A DNA stretch of 64,000 nucleotides, taken from contig DASVOE010000079.1 in NCBI GenBank assembly GCA_036383515.1, positions 8,792 to 72,791 of the forward strand, read 5' to 3'. Positions 1 to 9,811 of this stretch are shown piece by piece. The stretch is from CADEDV01 sp036383515 (lineage in GTDB: Bacteria > Bacteroidota > Bacteroidia > Chitinophagales > Chitinophagaceae). Position 1 is the stretch's first letter, and every line of letters begins with the position of its first letter. Position numbers and translations under genes: made by a program. The notes beneath the pieces are model-generated. The model did not search any database. It saw nothing but the letters and a program-made list of their open reading frames with translations, and was not told the origin of the DNA.

Positions 1-745
1 ATTCCCGCAGTCGTTTCATGTGGTCAATACGATGATGGAATTTTTCGATATGGCCATACAGCATAGTGGCATTGCTATGCATACCCAGTTTATGAGCAGC
101 TTCATGTATATACAACCAGCCGGTTCCATCCACTTTGTCAGCGCTGATCAATTCTCTTATTTCAGGATGAAATATTTCAGCTCCTCCACCGGGTAAAGAA
201 TCTAAACCAGCAGCATGTAAATAGCTCATACCATCTTCAATACTCATTTTTGCTTTGCGAAACATATAGTCTAATTCTACTGCAGTAAATCCCTTGATAT
301 GAAGGTCAGGGCGATGCGTTTTTATCTTTCGCATCAGCTCAGCAAAAAATTCAAGATTCATTTTTGGATGCACTCCTCCCACAATATGTACTTCTGTTAC
401 TGGTTTGCCATCATATTTTTTTACGATGTCAAGCATTTGCTCCATCGTCAACTCCCATCCTTCATCGCGGTGTGCATACAGGCGGGAATAGGAACAAAAG
501 TTGCAACTGAATACGCAAACATTGGTAGGCTCGATATGGAAGTTGCGGTTGAAATAAGTGATATCTCCATGCAATTTTTCACGGATCGAATTGGCAAGGC
601 TGCCAACAAAACCCAGGCTCGCTTTTTCAAATAAATACAAACCATCCTCCTCTGTTATTCTTTCGCCGGCATTCACTTTATCCGCTATTGTTCTTAATTC
701 TTTTGAAGAAGACAGAGCTAGAGAGCCATTAATGATCATATGCAT
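1..745 (-). CDS. mqnE: Aminofutalosine synthase MqnE (radical SAM), C-terminus beyond window
   Basis: This is the N-terminal 248 codons of a radical SAM enzyme; the rest lies beyond base 1. The protein shows the 4Fe-4S cluster motif CVFSCNFC (CxxxCxxC) inside IEPTNVCVFSCNFCSYSR, followed by VTEVHIVGGVHP and a PGGGAEIF motif. This combination is typical of MqnE, which joins 3-enolpyruvyl-benzoate and SAM to make aminofutalosine in the futalosine route to menaquinone. The related cyclase MqnC and the F420 enzyme CofH are the alternatives, but the SYSR and GGGAEIF context favours MqnE. The start was taken at the ATG ending at 745 (MHMIINGS); a second ATG two codons later is possible. A TAACTTTG box lies just upstream. 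A terminator separates it from the protease gene behind it, so it is probably transcribed alone or with genes beyond the window. Confidence 0.88.
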   Translation of the reverse strand, partial: MHMIINGSLALSSSKELRTIADKVNAGERITEEDGLYLFEKASLGFVGSLANSIREKLHGDITYFNRNFHIEPTNVCVFSCNFCSYSRLYAHRDEGWELTMEQMLDIVKKYDGKPVTEVHIVGGVHPKMNLEFFAELMRKIKTHRPDLHIKGFTAVELDYMFRKAKMSIEDGMSYLHAAGLDSLPGGGAEIFHPEIRELISADKVDGTGWLYIHEAAHKLGMHSNATMLYGHIEKFHHRIDHMKRLRE

Positions 746-765
746 GGACAAATTATAATGAGACA

Positions 766-773
766 CAAAGTTA
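766..773 (-). promoter_or_regulatory. Candidate -7 promoter element of mqnE
   Basis: On the minus strand the octamer is TAACTTTG, an exact match to the Bacteroidota -7 consensus TAnnTTTG, 20 bases upstream of the mqnE ATG. No clear -33 TTTG was found at the usual distance, so the call rests on the -7 box and its position alone. Confidence 0.4.
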
Positions 774-790
774 CGCTATGGGCCTAATAG

Positions 791-816
791 AAAAACCTCC
801 TGTAGAGGAGGTTTTT
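791..816 (-). terminator. Rho-independent terminator behind the M43 protease gene
   Basis: A perfect ten-pair stem (AAAAACCTCC with GGAGGTTTTT) with a six-base loop lies 21 bases beyond the stop codon of the protease gene at 837. It supplies its own T-run on the minus strand and sits before the mqnE promoter. Confidence 0.75.
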
Positions 817-836
817 GAAACTATTACAATGAAGTT

Positions 837-3800
837 TTATTGTTTAATGATCTTTTCTTTCACATTGCGTTTATCAGAATAACCAAGATTAATGATATAA
901 AGACCGGCCGATTTGCCTGTAAGATCAACCGTTACCTGGTTGGCAGCATCACCCGAATATTTTTGTTGCCATACCAATTGTCCTGCAGTATTATAAATTG
1001 AAATATGACGCAGGGTGGTTGGTGGCCGGAGATGCCATACTGTAAATTGATTATGGAAAGGATTGGGAAGGATAAGGTAGCCCTGTGATTTTAAAGCAGC
1101 CGGTAATATTCTTGTAGACAGGTTTACATTATCAATATAAACGTTGTTGACATTATTGTTTGTATTTCTGAATACTACCTGGATGGGCCCGTTGGGTGCA
1201 AAGGCGGTAGTGAGATCAATCACTTCTGTTCTCCATTGCGAAAGGTTGTTCGGTATAAATTCAGTACCGGCCGGAAAACTTCCTGTGGTGGTTTGGAGAG
1301 CTGTCCCCCATTTTTTCCAGACAGAAGTAAACGTTGCACCACAGTTCGAGGTTATTAAAACTTCCAGGGTATCCAGATCCGCTGTAGTATTATTTTGTAC
1401 TGCTGCAAGGTCAAAGGAAAGTCGAACAGAGTCCACCCCTGTATAAGTAATGACAGGACTATAAAGTTCATCAATCCTGTTTTTTTGTGTATAAGCAAAG
1501 TTGCGGATATAGGCAGAAGCTGAACTGTTTTTGCCCACATTAGTTTTTGACCAGGTAATGCCAGCATCTGCATTGGCGATAGCCCAGTTGGCAGGAGGAA
1601 AAGCTGTTGTTTCAAATCCTTCAGTTAATGGAGCTGCGATAGTGCCTGTGACACCAAATGTTTTCACCAATGTATCATTGAGCAGTTGCTGATCTCCCGT
1701 TCCGCTGGCCGATACAGGATTAGCTGAAAATACTTTTATCGTATGCTGACCTGAAGCTAATCCGGCTATGGCAGGAGTAAGATTAACAGGCATCGTTGCA
1801 TTTCTTGCAAGGTTTACACTTGTAACATTGGTAATTTGAGACGGGCCATTGTCTATGCTGTAAGAAATGTTGAAGCCAGTTATATTTTCAACACCAACGT
1901 TCTTCACTGTTGCCTGTGCTGTAAAATTGCCATTGCATTCTACCAGTAGCGGTTTATCGATAGAAGCAACCTGCAGATCGCGGTTGAACAATAACTCGAT
2001 ATTGATATTATCTACAAAAAGATTATTACCATAATCAGATGTAGCTAACCATCTTATCAATATAGGGCCACCAGAAAGAATAGAACCTGTAACTAAAACG
2101 GATTCTGTTTTCCAATCGGCTGATGACGCAGGAATAAATTCGGCATCGGGAGTTCCGGCAACTGTTGTGAGACCCGTGCTGCTGTTTTTATCATAGACAG
2201 TAGTCCATGATAAACCACAATCTTTACTTACCTGCACTTGTAACCGGTCGTCAGAACCGGTAAATCTCCGGTGAGAAATATCAAAGTTGATGTTTATAGC
2301 AGGGCTGTTTACTATTTTGATATACGGTGTAGCGATGCTAAAACTTGTTCCTCTATAATAGTTCCAGAAATCTGCTTTAATAGACCAGTCACTTTGTTTT
2401 CCTGTATTTACTCTTAACCATTTTCGAGCTGAAGCCACCGGGTCAGGAGTAATTGACCAACCTGCAGGAGGGAATGGCGTGGTTTCAAAACCTTCAGGAG
2501 GTATGAAAGTGACGCCTGTTGTGAATGTAAACACAGAAGTAGCCGTATCATTAGCAGGAGCAGCATCCGCAACTCCATTAGGAAGTGTGCTATGAATTTT
2601 CAATATGTTATTTCCCAGTGTGGGAGTAATAGGTACTGTTGTCAATGTAATAGCAGTGCTTTCACCAGTGGCCAGGTTACCTGACCAACTTTGAAATCCT
2701 ATAGTGGTACCATTCAGGATAACATTGATATTAGCTGAAGTAAGATTGTTGGCGCTAAAATTCGTAAGAGTGATCTGTGGATTAATGGGTGAACAGGCAT
2801 TTGATGATCCATTGGCAGGATAAAGTATTGTAGAGATTTTCGCATCATTGTTTAATAATACAACCGGCACACAACCATTGGAAGTAAGGTAGCTCGGCCT
2901 GAATGTATTAATTGCTTGTTCAGCTCTCAATACCTGTCCTTTTGTAAACATAGAATAACAGGCGTCATCTGTATAATCCATATAATTCTGAAACATCTTG
3001 CCCGGAGGATTTGGCGATTCCGGGCAACCAGATGGAACAGCAACTACTACAGGTGACTGAGCGGGGCAACCAGCGCTTAAAGATGATTGCTTGGGTGTAT
3101 CATCCAATGATGAAGTAATCGGAAAATCATCACCGCAGGACGCATCACCGTTAATATGTCTTAACCAGAAATAATGACCCGCTTCATGAACCAGGGTGCG
3201 GCCTCCGTTGAATCTTGTTACTGATCCACCAGGCACACTCTGTGCTAATACAACCACTCCCTGCTGGTTGAGTCCCCAGGTGGGATCTTCTGGACTTCCT
3301 ATCGGGAAGGATGCGTATCCTAAACTTCCTGATTCTTCAAAATTAGTAAGCCATACATTGAAATATTTAGTAGGATCCCATGCATCAGAACCGCCGTCTG
3401 CAGAGGATTTAACAGGATCATTGGCAGAGGGGCCTTCGGAAATAGTAGAAGATACTACCCTTACAATACCGGTAGCAGGAAGACCGCCAGGTGTACGTTT
3501 TGCCAAACAAAATTGAATACCAGAATGACCTCTCACTGCCTGGAATTCTGCGGGCACATTAGAACTATCTGCATTTAAACCAGCATAGTCCAGGTTTAAT
3601 CTTGTTAACTGTGCCATGATCATGGCATCTGTTAATAGAGCCTGCTGGGCAGCCGGCAACACCACATGAAATACGATGGGAATAGTTATGTTCAGTACAT
3701 TGGTTCTGCCGGCATCCTGATGTTGCGCACGACGGATCATCGCTTCTCCCAATTTCTTTTCACTTGTTTCATATTGCGCTTTGAAACCGGGGTATTTATT

Positions 3801-3926
3801 CTTCATGGCTTCCAGCCAGTCATTCGTACCACAAGTACGATTTTGCGGATTATGTTGCTGTGCATTTGTATTTATGGAAAAGGAAAGAACAAAGTAGCAA
3901 AGGAGGAGTAAGGCTTGTTTTTTCAA
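837..3926 (-). CDS. Secreted M43-family zinc metalloprotease with T9SS type A sorting domain
   Basis: A 1029-residue secreted protease. Residues 1-22 form a signal peptide. The zinc site is HEAGHYFWLRH (247-257), an extended HExxHxxxxxH metzincin motif in which the usual glycine is tryptophan. A Met-turn region (NYMDYTDDACYSMF) lies near 315, as in the pappalysin/cytophagalysin family M43. Two copies of a domain opening with EGFETT.FPPA.W (about residues 480-650 and 770-930) resemble cleaved-adhesin/MAM-like jelly rolls, with a CARDB-like Ig segment between them. The last 80 residues begin LPNPF and end KEKIIKQ, a Por-type sorting domain that directs export through T9SS and surface anchoring. 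The start codon is TTG: no in-frame ATG precedes the signal peptide, and a TAAATTTG box lies about 50 bases upstream. Substrate unknown; probably extracellular protein degradation. Confidence 0.9.
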   Translation of the reverse strand: MKKQALLLLCYFVLSFSINTNAQQHNPQNRTCGTNDWLEAMKNKYPGFKAQYETSEKKLGEAMIRRAQHQDAGRTNVLNITIPIVFHVVLPAAQQALLTDAMIMAQLTRLNLDYAGLNADSSNVPAEFQAVRGHSGIQFCLAKRTPGGLPATGIVRVVSSTISEGPSANDPVKSSADGGSDAWDPTKYFNVWLTNFEESGSLGYASFPIGSPEDPTWGLNQQGVVVLAQSVPGGSVTRFNGGRTLVHEAGHYFWLRHINGDASCGDDFPITSSLDDTPKQSSLSAGCPAQSPVVVAVPSGCPESPNPPGKMFQNYMDYTDDACYSMFTKGQVLRAEQAINTFRPSYLTSNGCVPVVLLNNDAKISTILYPANGSSNACSPINPQITLTNFSANNLTSANINVILNGTTIGFQSWSGNLATGESTAITLTTVPITPTLGNNILKIHSTLPNGVADAAPANDTATSVFTFTTGVTFIPPEGFETTPFPPAGWSITPDPVASARKWLRVNTGKQSDWSIKADFWNYYRGTSFSIATPYIKIVNSPAININFDISHRRFTGSDDRLQVQVSKDCGLSWTTVYDKNSSTGLTTVAGTPDAEFIPASSADWKTESVLVTGSILSGGPILIRWLATSDYGNNLFVDNINIELLFNRDLQVASIDKPLLVECNGNFTAQATVKNVGVENITGFNISYSIDNGPSQITNVTSVNLARNATMPVNLTPAIAGLASGQHTIKVFSANPVSASGTGDQQLLNDTLVKTFGVTGTIAAPLTEGFETTAFPPANWAIANADAGITWSKTNVGKNSSASAYIRNFAYTQKNRIDELYSPVITYTGVDSVRLSFDLAAVQNNTTADLDTLEVLITSNCGATFTSVWKKWGTALQTTTGSFPAGTEFIPNNLSQWRTEVIDLTTAFAPNGPIQVVFRNTNNNVNNVYIDNVNLSTRILPAALKSQGYLILPNPFHNQFTVWHLRPPTTLRHISIYNTAGQLVWQQKYSGDAANQVTVDLTGKSAGLYIINLGYSDKRNVKEKIIKQ

Positions 3927-3974
3927 AAAAGGATAGTTTAATATTTAAGAATGCCGGATTTAGACATAAACCAT

Positions 3975-3982
3975 CAAATTTA
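3975..3982 (-). promoter_or_regulatory. Candidate -7 promoter element of the M43 protease gene
   Basis: The minus strand reads TAAATTTG, an exact TAnnTTTG match, placing transcription start roughly 40 bases before the TTG start codon at 3926. No convincing -33 TTTG is seen. Confidence 0.45.
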
Positions 3983-4220
3983 TACAGAATAATAAAAATT
4001 ACCAGAAAAAATATTCATCTTAAAAACGGCTCTGTGAGTGATTTTTCAGTCATCTTAACGTCAACTTTTTAAACCCGGTTGCTTTAGCTGTAACTGATGA
4101 TCTTTAAACAATAAATGATTCCTGGTTAAAATGACGGGCACCCCGCCTGTTTATTCTTTTTATTCAAAATGATTATCTTCCCTTTTTGCTCACCAATATA
4201 TTTTTTTAAACGATTTGTAT

Positions 4221-5480
4221 ATGAATCTTAAATCCCGGCTTATCACGCTGAGCTTTTTACAATTTTTTGTTTGGGGAATCTGGCTTATTTCATTGGGAGG
4301 ATATATGTTCATCAGTTTCGGCAATGAACCTAACATTGGTTTTAAAATTGGCAACGCCTATGGCACGATGGGCTGGGCATCTTTATTCATGCCTGCATTA
4401 ATGGGAATTTTGGCCGATAAGTATATAAGGGCAGAAGTGCTGCTTGGTATTTGTCATATATTGGGGGGACTTGGATTATATTACGCAAGCACGGTAGACA
4501 GTGCAGGGGGCATGATCTGGGCAATCTTCCTGGTAAGCTGCTTCTATATGCCTACCATTTCATTAAGCAATACCGTTTCTTATACTTTATTAAGTAAAAA
4601 CAATTTTGATGTTCAAAAAACATTTGCACCCATTCGTGTGTGGGGAACGGTAGGGTTTATTGTAGCAGAGTGGGCAGTGGATTTATTGGGATGGACACAA
4701 AACAACAACCAATTTTATTTTGCAGCAGTGGCTGCTTTATTTACCGGTTTGTATTGCTTCAGCCTACCCCGCATTGAAGTGGATAAATCCATAGTGAAAA
4801 GATCCTTCGCCACCCGTTTGGGTTTAGATGCTTTCCAGTTATTTAAAAACCCTATGATGGCAAAATTCTTTTTGTTTGCCATGCTGCTGGGAGCTGCATT
4901 GCAAATCACCAACATGTTTGGCAATCCTTTTCTCGGTGATTTTGGAAAAATACCAGAGTATGCAGATAGTTTTGCTGTGAAGCATAGCAATATATTGATC
5001 TCTCTTTCCCAGATTTCAGAAACATTGTTTATCCTCGCCATTCCTTTTTTCCTGAAAAGATTTGGCATCAAACAGGTAATGCTTATCAGCATGATTGCGT
5101 GGGTGCTGCGATTTGCTTTGTTTGGTATAGGAAATCCGGGATCAGGTCTTTACCTGCTTATTCTTTCCATGATCGTGTATGGAATGGCATTTGATTTCTT
5201 TAATATTTCAGGGTCGTTATTTGTAGACCGCGAAGCTAAGCCTGGTATTCGTGCCAGTGCACAGGGTTTGTTTATGCTAATGACCAACGGGCTTGGCGCT
5301 ATTTTGGGAGGACTATTTGCCGGTAAAATTGTGGACTACTTTACCAATGCTGCCGGTAATAAAGATTGGCAAAACATCTGGTTTACGTTTGCCGGTTATG
5401 CTTTGGTTATTGCTGTACTGTTCTTATTAATATTTAAATACAAGCATAATCCGAAAGAGGTGTTAAGCGTAAAGCATTAG
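4221..5480 (+). CDS. MFS permease of the nucleoside:H+ symporter (NupG-like) family
   Basis: A 419-residue polytopic membrane protein with about twelve hydrophobic segments. The N-terminus (SFLQFFVWGIWLISLGGYM) and the motif MGWASLFMPALMGILADK are characteristic of the NupG/XapB nucleoside:proton symporter family of the major facilitator superfamily. It probably imports nucleosides across the inner membrane using the proton gradient. The ATG at 4221 was chosen; an in-frame TTG two codons earlier is possible but less likely. The gene stands alone, transcribed away from the protease gene, and ends just before a strong bidirectional terminator shared with trxA. The exact nucleoside substrate cannot be read from the sequence. 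Confidence 0.85.
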   Translation: MNLKSRLITLSFLQFFVWGIWLISLGGYMFISFGNEPNIGFKIGNAYGTMGWASLFMPALMGILADKYIRAEVLLGICHILGGLGLYYASTVDSAGGMIWAIFLVSCFYMPTISLSNTVSYTLLSKNNFDVQKTFAPIRVWGTVGFIVAEWAVDLLGWTQNNNQFYFAAVAALFTGLYCFSLPRIEVDKSIVKRSFATRLGLDAFQLFKNPMMAKFFLFAMLLGAALQITNMFGNPFLGDFGKIPEYADSFAVKHSNILISLSQISETLFILAIPFFLKRFGIKQVMLISMIAWVLRFALFGIGNPGSGLYLLILSMIVYGMAFDFFNISGSLFVDREAKPGIRASAQGLFMLMTNGLGAILGGLFAGKIVDYFTNAAGNKDWQNIWFTFAGYALVIAVLFLLIFKYKHNPKEVLSVKH

Positions 5481-5507
5481 ATAAAAATCATTCGGGACAA
5501 GACAGCA

Positions 5508-5547
5508 TAAAAGTAAACCCCGTTCAATTGAACGGGGTTTACTTTTA
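5508..5547. terminator. Bidirectional terminator between the permease gene and trxA
   Basis: Forty bases that are fully self-complementary: the arm AAAAGTAAACCCCGTT is mirrored after a central CAATTG. The A-run on one side and the T-run on the other let it act in both directions. It lies between two convergent genes, 28 bases after the permease stop and 40 bases from the trxA stop. Confidence 0.85.
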
Positions 5548-5586
5548 ATCATGCCACGATTTTAAACCGTGGGTTCAGCCACATAT

Positions 5587-5904
5587 TTAAATATGCGCTT
5601 CAATCTTTTTTACAAAGTTTCCTTTTGGTTGTGCACCTACTAATTTATCTACTACCTGTCCTCCTTTGATGAAAAGGATCGCAGGGATAGAAGTGATGCC
5701 ATAGTTCATAGATACCTGTGGATTATTATCTACGTTCACTTTACCTACATTCACTTTGCCATCATACTCTTTTGAAAGTTCTTCGATAACGGGGCCGATT
5801 GCACGACAAGGTCCACACCACTCAGCCCAAAAGTCTACTACGGTCAGTTTATCAGAAGCCAGCACATCAGTCTGGAAATTGGAATCATTGAATTCTTTTG
5901 CCAT
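5587..5904 (-). CDS. trxA: Thioredoxin
   Basis: A 105-residue classical thioredoxin. The active site WCGPC lies in VVDFWAEWCGPCRAIGP near residue 30, and the cis-proline loop appears as GITSIPAILFIKGG. The length matches a single-domain cytosolic thioredoxin and there is no signal peptide, so it acts in the cytoplasm as a general disulfide reductase fed by thioredoxin reductase (not in this window). It is monocistronic: dnaE ends 170 bases upstream on the same strand, and a TAAATTTG promoter box lies between them. A terminator shared with the permease gene follows it. Confidence 0.97.
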   Translation of the reverse strand: MAKEFNDSNFQTDVLASDKLTVVDFWAEWCGPCRAIGPVIEELSKEYDGKVNVGKVNVDNNPQVSMNYGITSIPAILFIKGGQVVDKLVGAQPKGNFVKKIEAHI

Positions 5905-5968
5905 TGTATTGATTTTAATTTTTTGTTTGTTCGTTAATTTACGATCCTTCGATTTACTCAGAGGATTG

Positions 5969-5976
5969 CAAATTTA
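5969..5976 (-). promoter_or_regulatory. Candidate -7 promoter element of trxA
   Basis: The minus strand carries TAAATTTG, an exact TAnnTTTG match, about 65 bases upstream of the trxA ATG. The -33 region shows no clear TTTG, so confidence is moderate. Confidence 0.42.
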
Positions 5977-6076
5977 AGTCCGTTATAAATAACATGCAGG
6001 GATGGCATAAAGTTGTGTAAAACTTGACATTCTTTGGTATCGGTTTGCAGGCTTATCTGCTAAATAGTCCTACTTA

Positions 6077-9000
6077 TCAATTCGTTAACACCTGTACTTC
6101 CAGTTCTGGCTTTTCCTGTAAAAAATGGATCATCTCTTCATTCATTTCAAACCCGCTATTAGTATTAACAAGGCTGATCTTCAGCTTATTCCTTGGTTCA
6201 GCGAGAATAATGCGTAAAGAAGCATTGCCCGGATAATTCCGCATATTCTTTTCTACAAACTGGATGATATCTTCGTTTACATCTTTAGGATGCACCTGGA
6301 TATTTACCTGTCTTGTTAATGTCCGCTTTAATGTTTCGGCCAGTGATACCTGCTGCACTTTGAATTCAAACTCAGCTTTATTATACCGTTGTTTGAAATA
6401 TCCCGTGATGTATACAGTGCTGCCCAGTTGTAAAAAAGGAGAGAGCCGTAAATAATCTTCACTGAATAAAGGAAATTCCATTTTGCCGGTGTAGTCTTCC
6501 ATAATATAAGTACCGAATTTATTTCCGCTGCGGGCCACCCGGTGTTGCACATCGGCGAGCAACCCAATCAAACGAAACATCCGGCCGGGATTAGGATGCA
6601 TGGTGATCGTTTCTTTAAACTCATTGAAGTCGGCAATGGTGGTGGCGCCATAGTGATACATTTCAAAACGATAATTATCTAACGGGTGACCGCTCAGAAA
6701 CATGCCTGTTGTTTCTTTTTCATGATCTAATTGTTTGGTCAATGACCACGGTTCACATACCGGTAAGCGGGGTGGCGGTATTTCCATGCTAATTGGCAGA
6801 TCACCAAACAACGTATTGGCTGTTGTTGCATTTTGAGTGGTAATGATCTGGCCATACTTTATCACTCTTTCCAAACCCGTAGCTGTTTCTCCTTCCGGTA
6901 TGGCAAAATATTGCGCCCGGTGATGTTCAGTAAAACAATCAAAAGCACCGGCATAGGCCAGGCTCTCCAGTGTTTTTTTATTAACGGTACGCTGGTTGAT
7001 ACGTTTGATAAAATCAAAAATGTTGGGATAGTGTCCGGCCTTTGCTCTTTCGGCAATGATGCTTTCTACTGCAGCTTCACCCACACCTTTCAATCCACCG
7101 AGTCCAAAACGAATCTCACCTTTATCATTCACTGCAAATCCTTTTAATGATTCGTTGATATCAGGTCCCAGTACTTTTATTCCCATTCGCTTACACTCTT
7201 CCATAAAGAAGGTGATCTTTTCAATAGCGCCGGCGTTGTTCAACACGGCCGACATATATTCGGCAGGATAATGTGCTTTTAAATAAGCGGTTTGATAAGC
7301 AACGTATGCATAGCAGGTAGAGTGCGATTTATTAAATGCATATTGTGCAAACGCTTCCCAGTCGGTCCATATTTTTTCTAAGGCTTCAGCAGGCAATAGC
7401 TTTTCTGTAGCTCCTTTGATGAACTGCGCTTTCATCTTATCCAAAACAGATTTCTGTTTTTTACCCATGGCCTTCCGCAATACATCCGCATCGCCTTTGC
7501 TGAAACCAGCGAGTTTTTGTGCCAGCAGCATTACCTGTTCCTGGTACACCGTGATGCCATAGGTTTCTTCTAAAAATTCTTTCATCTCCGGCAGATCATA
7601 GGAAATGGGTTCACGGCCATGTTTACGGTCAATATAATTAGGGATATAAGCTATAGGGCCCGGACGATACAAGGCATTCATGGCAATGAGATCACCAAAT
7701 TTATCCGGCTTTAATTCCCGTAAATATTTTTGCATGCCTGCGCTTTCAAACTGGAAAGTGCCGATCGTTGATCCATGCTGGTAAAGTTCAAATGTTTTTT
7801 TATCATCCAATGGTATAGCGTCGAGGTCTATTGTTATACCATGGAGCATCTTGATAAGATTCAGGGCATTCTTAAGGATCGTTAATGTTTTCAATCCCAG
7901 GAAGTCCATCTTGATAACACCGGCTTCTTCGATCACATTTCCTTCGATCTGCGTTACCCACAGGGTAGATTCTTTGGAAGTAGCTACAGGAATTAATTCA
8001 GTGAGATCTCTTGGCGCAATGATGATACCCGCTGCATGAATGCCTGTATTGCGAACGGAACCTTCCAAAATTTCTGCTTCATGCAATACTTTGCTGGCCG
8101 GTAAACTTAAGTTATCATAAATTTCACGAAGCTTTTTCACGTTCTCTAAATCATCACTTCCCAGTCCATCTTTTTCTTCCAATGATTTTTCACCATCTTT
8201 TATTTTCATTGGCGCATGAAGTACTCTTTTCAATACAATGCCCGGACGATCAGGAACGAGTTTAGCCAATACGTTGGATTCGGCCAGTGGAAGGTCCATT
8301 ACCCTCGCTACGTCTTTGATACTCATCTTAGCCGCCATGGTGCCATAGGTAATGATCTGCGCTACCTGGTTCTTACCATATTTGTCAACAACGTAATCAA
8401 TCACTTTTTGTCTGCCTTCATCATCAAAGTCGGTATCGATATCGGGCATTGACTTACGATCGGGATTCAGGAATCTTTCGAAAAGTAAATTGTATTTAAT
8501 AGGATCAATATTCGTAATACCGATACAATAGGCCACTACTGATCCGGCAGCAGAACCCCTGCCGGGTCCTACGAATACCCCAATATCTCTGCCGGCACGA
8601 ATGAAATCACTTACAATAAGAAAGTAACCGGCAAACCCCATCGTTTTCACTGTGAATAATTCAAACCGGATACGTTCATCAATCTCCGGGGTTATTATAT
8701 CATATCTTTTTTTTGCACCTTCCCACGTTATATGTTCAAGGTATTCATCCTGCGTAGAAAATTCTTTGGGCACCTGGAAGAAGGGAAGCAGTATCTCTCT
8801 TTTCAGGTTCAGGAGATCAACCTTATCCACGATCTCATTGGTATTGTCCAACGCTTCCGGCAGATCGTGAAATACGTTGGTCATCTCTGCTGTGGTCTTA
8901 AAAAAGAATTGATCGTTGGGAAAAGCAAAGCGTTTGTCTTTTACATTGATATCATCATCAGCAAAGTCACGCAGGGCAGGAGTGGTTATCTTTTCGCCTG

Positions 9001-9697
9001 TATTGATGCAAAGTAAAATATCATGCGCATTAAAGTCTGATTGCTCTACATAATGCGAATCATTACTGGCAATGATCTTTACATTGTACTTGCGGGCCAG
9101 TTTTATCAAAGCAAGATTTACTTTATCCTGCTCCGGCATACCATGCCGCTGCAGCTCTACGTAAAAATCTTTCTGAAAAATATTCAGCCACCATTTGAAT
9201 TCATTCTCGCCTTCTTCTTCACCTTTTTTTAAGATAGCCTGTGGCACCGACGCACCCAAACAGCAGGTGGTGGCGATCAACCCTTCATGGTATTGTAAGA
9301 TAAGTTCCTTATCGATCCGTGGATACTTGCTGTACATTCCTTCTATGTAACCCAGCGAAGTAAGTTTGACCAGGTTTTTATAACCCTGTTCGTTCTTTGC
9401 CAGTAAGATCTGGTGGTGACGTATATCTTTTTGCTCTTTGGTAAATGTTTTCTGGTGACGGCTGGCGGTGACATAGAATTCACATCCTACAATTGGCTTC
9501 ACTTTTACGTTACCATTTTCATCTTTGTGCTTATACGCTTCCGCAACAAAGTCAAAAACGCCAAACATATTGCCATGATCGCTGATCGCCATCGCCGGCA
9601 TACCATCAGCAATTGCTTTTTTATAAAGATTGGAAATAGAAGCAGCTCCATCCAGCAGGGAATATTGTGTGTGTACGTGTAGGTGAGAAAATTTCAT
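6077..9697 (-). CDS. dnaE: DNA polymerase III alpha subunit
   Basis: A 1206-residue replicative polymerase. The N-terminal PHP domain begins HLHVHTQYSLLDG (about residues 4-16). The palm carries the catalytic PDIDTDF motif near residue 420, preceded by GPGRGSAAGS. The fingers/HhH region includes YRPGPIAYIPNYI and the YAFNKSHSTCYA segment, and a C-terminal OB fold (about 1000-1100) follows. The length and order match DnaE (not PolC, since there is no exonuclease insertion). It synthesises the bulk of both strands as part of the polymerase III core. The start MKFSHLHVH is the usual DnaE start. A heptamer tandem repeat lies immediately upstream, between the start codon and any promoter, so it may sit in the 5' leader. 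Confidence 0.97.
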   Translation of the reverse strand: MKFSHLHVHTQYSLLDGAASISNLYKKAIADGMPAMAISDHGNMFGVFDFVAEAYKHKDENGNVKVKPIVGCEFYVTASRHQKTFTKEQKDIRHHQILLAKNEQGYKNLVKLTSLGYIEGMYSKYPRIDKELILQYHEGLIATTCCLGASVPQAILKKGEEEGENEFKWWLNIFQKDFYVELQRHGMPEQDKVNLALIKLARKYNVKIIASNDSHYVEQSDFNAHDILLCINTGEKITTPALRDFADDDINVKDKRFAFPNDQFFFKTTAEMTNVFHDLPEALDNTNEIVDKVDLLNLKREILLPFFQVPKEFSTQDEYLEHITWEGAKKRYDIITPEIDERIRFELFTVKTMGFAGYFLIVSDFIRAGRDIGVFVGPGRGSAAGSVVAYCIGITNIDPIKYNLLFERFLNPDRKSMPDIDTDFDDEGRQKVIDYVVDKYGKNQVAQIITYGTMAAKMSIKDVARVMDLPLAESNVLAKLVPDRPGIVLKRVLHAPMKIKDGEKSLEEKDGLGSDDLENVKKLREIYDNLSLPASKVLHEAEILEGSVRNTGIHAAGIIIAPRDLTELIPVATSKESTLWVTQIEGNVIEEAGVIKMDFLGLKTLTILKNALNLIKMLHGITIDLDAIPLDDKKTFELYQHGSTIGTFQFESAGMQKYLRELKPDKFGDLIAMNALYRPGPIAYIPNYIDRKHGREPISYDLPEMKEFLEETYGITVYQEQVMLLAQKLAGFSKGDADVLRKAMGKKQKSVLDKMKAQFIKGATEKLLPAEALEKIWTDWEAFAQYAFNKSHSTCYAYVAYQTAYLKAHYPAEYMSAVLNNAGAIEKITFFMEECKRMGIKVLGPDINESLKGFAVNDKGEIRFGLGGLKGVGEAAVESIIAERAKAGHYPNIFDFIKRINQRTVNKKTLESLAYAGAFDCFTEHHRAQYFAIPEGETATGLERVIKYGQIITTQNATTANTLFGDLPISMEIPPPRLPVCEPWSLTKQLDHEKETTGMFLSGHPLDNYRFEMYHYGATTIADFNEFKETITMHPNPGRMFRLIGLLADVQHRVARSGNKFGTYIMEDYTGKMEFPLFSEDYLRLSPFLQLGSTVYITGYFKQRYNKAEFEFKVQQVSLAETLKRTLTRQVNIQVHPKDVNEDIIQFVEKNMRNYPGNASLRIILAEPRNKLKISLVNTNSGFEMNEEMIHFLQEKPELEVQVLTN

Positions 9698-9701
9698 AGT
9701 T

Positions 9702-9760
9702 CAATAGTCAATAGTCAATAGTCAATAGTCAATAGTCAATAGTCAATAGTCAATAGTCAA
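9702..9760. repeat. Heptamer tandem repeat (CAATAGT) upstream of dnaE
   Basis: Eight perfect copies of CAATAGT run without a break from 9702 to 9757, followed by a partial CAA. The tract begins five bases upstream of the dnaE start codon. A degraded relative (GGTCAATAGTGAATGGTCAATAATG) lies at about 13578-13602 between the flippase and aminopeptidase genes. Tract length of such repeats can change by slippage. Confidence 0.9.
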
Positions 9761-9811
9761 TCCGATTTCGGCTGCAAATTTCCGATTGTTTATTGATTTA
9801 AAACGCGATGT

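Noticed and set aside
9702..9760. Regular repeats that could suggest a CRISPR array
   Set aside because: The heptamers are contiguous with no spacers and no cas genes are near.
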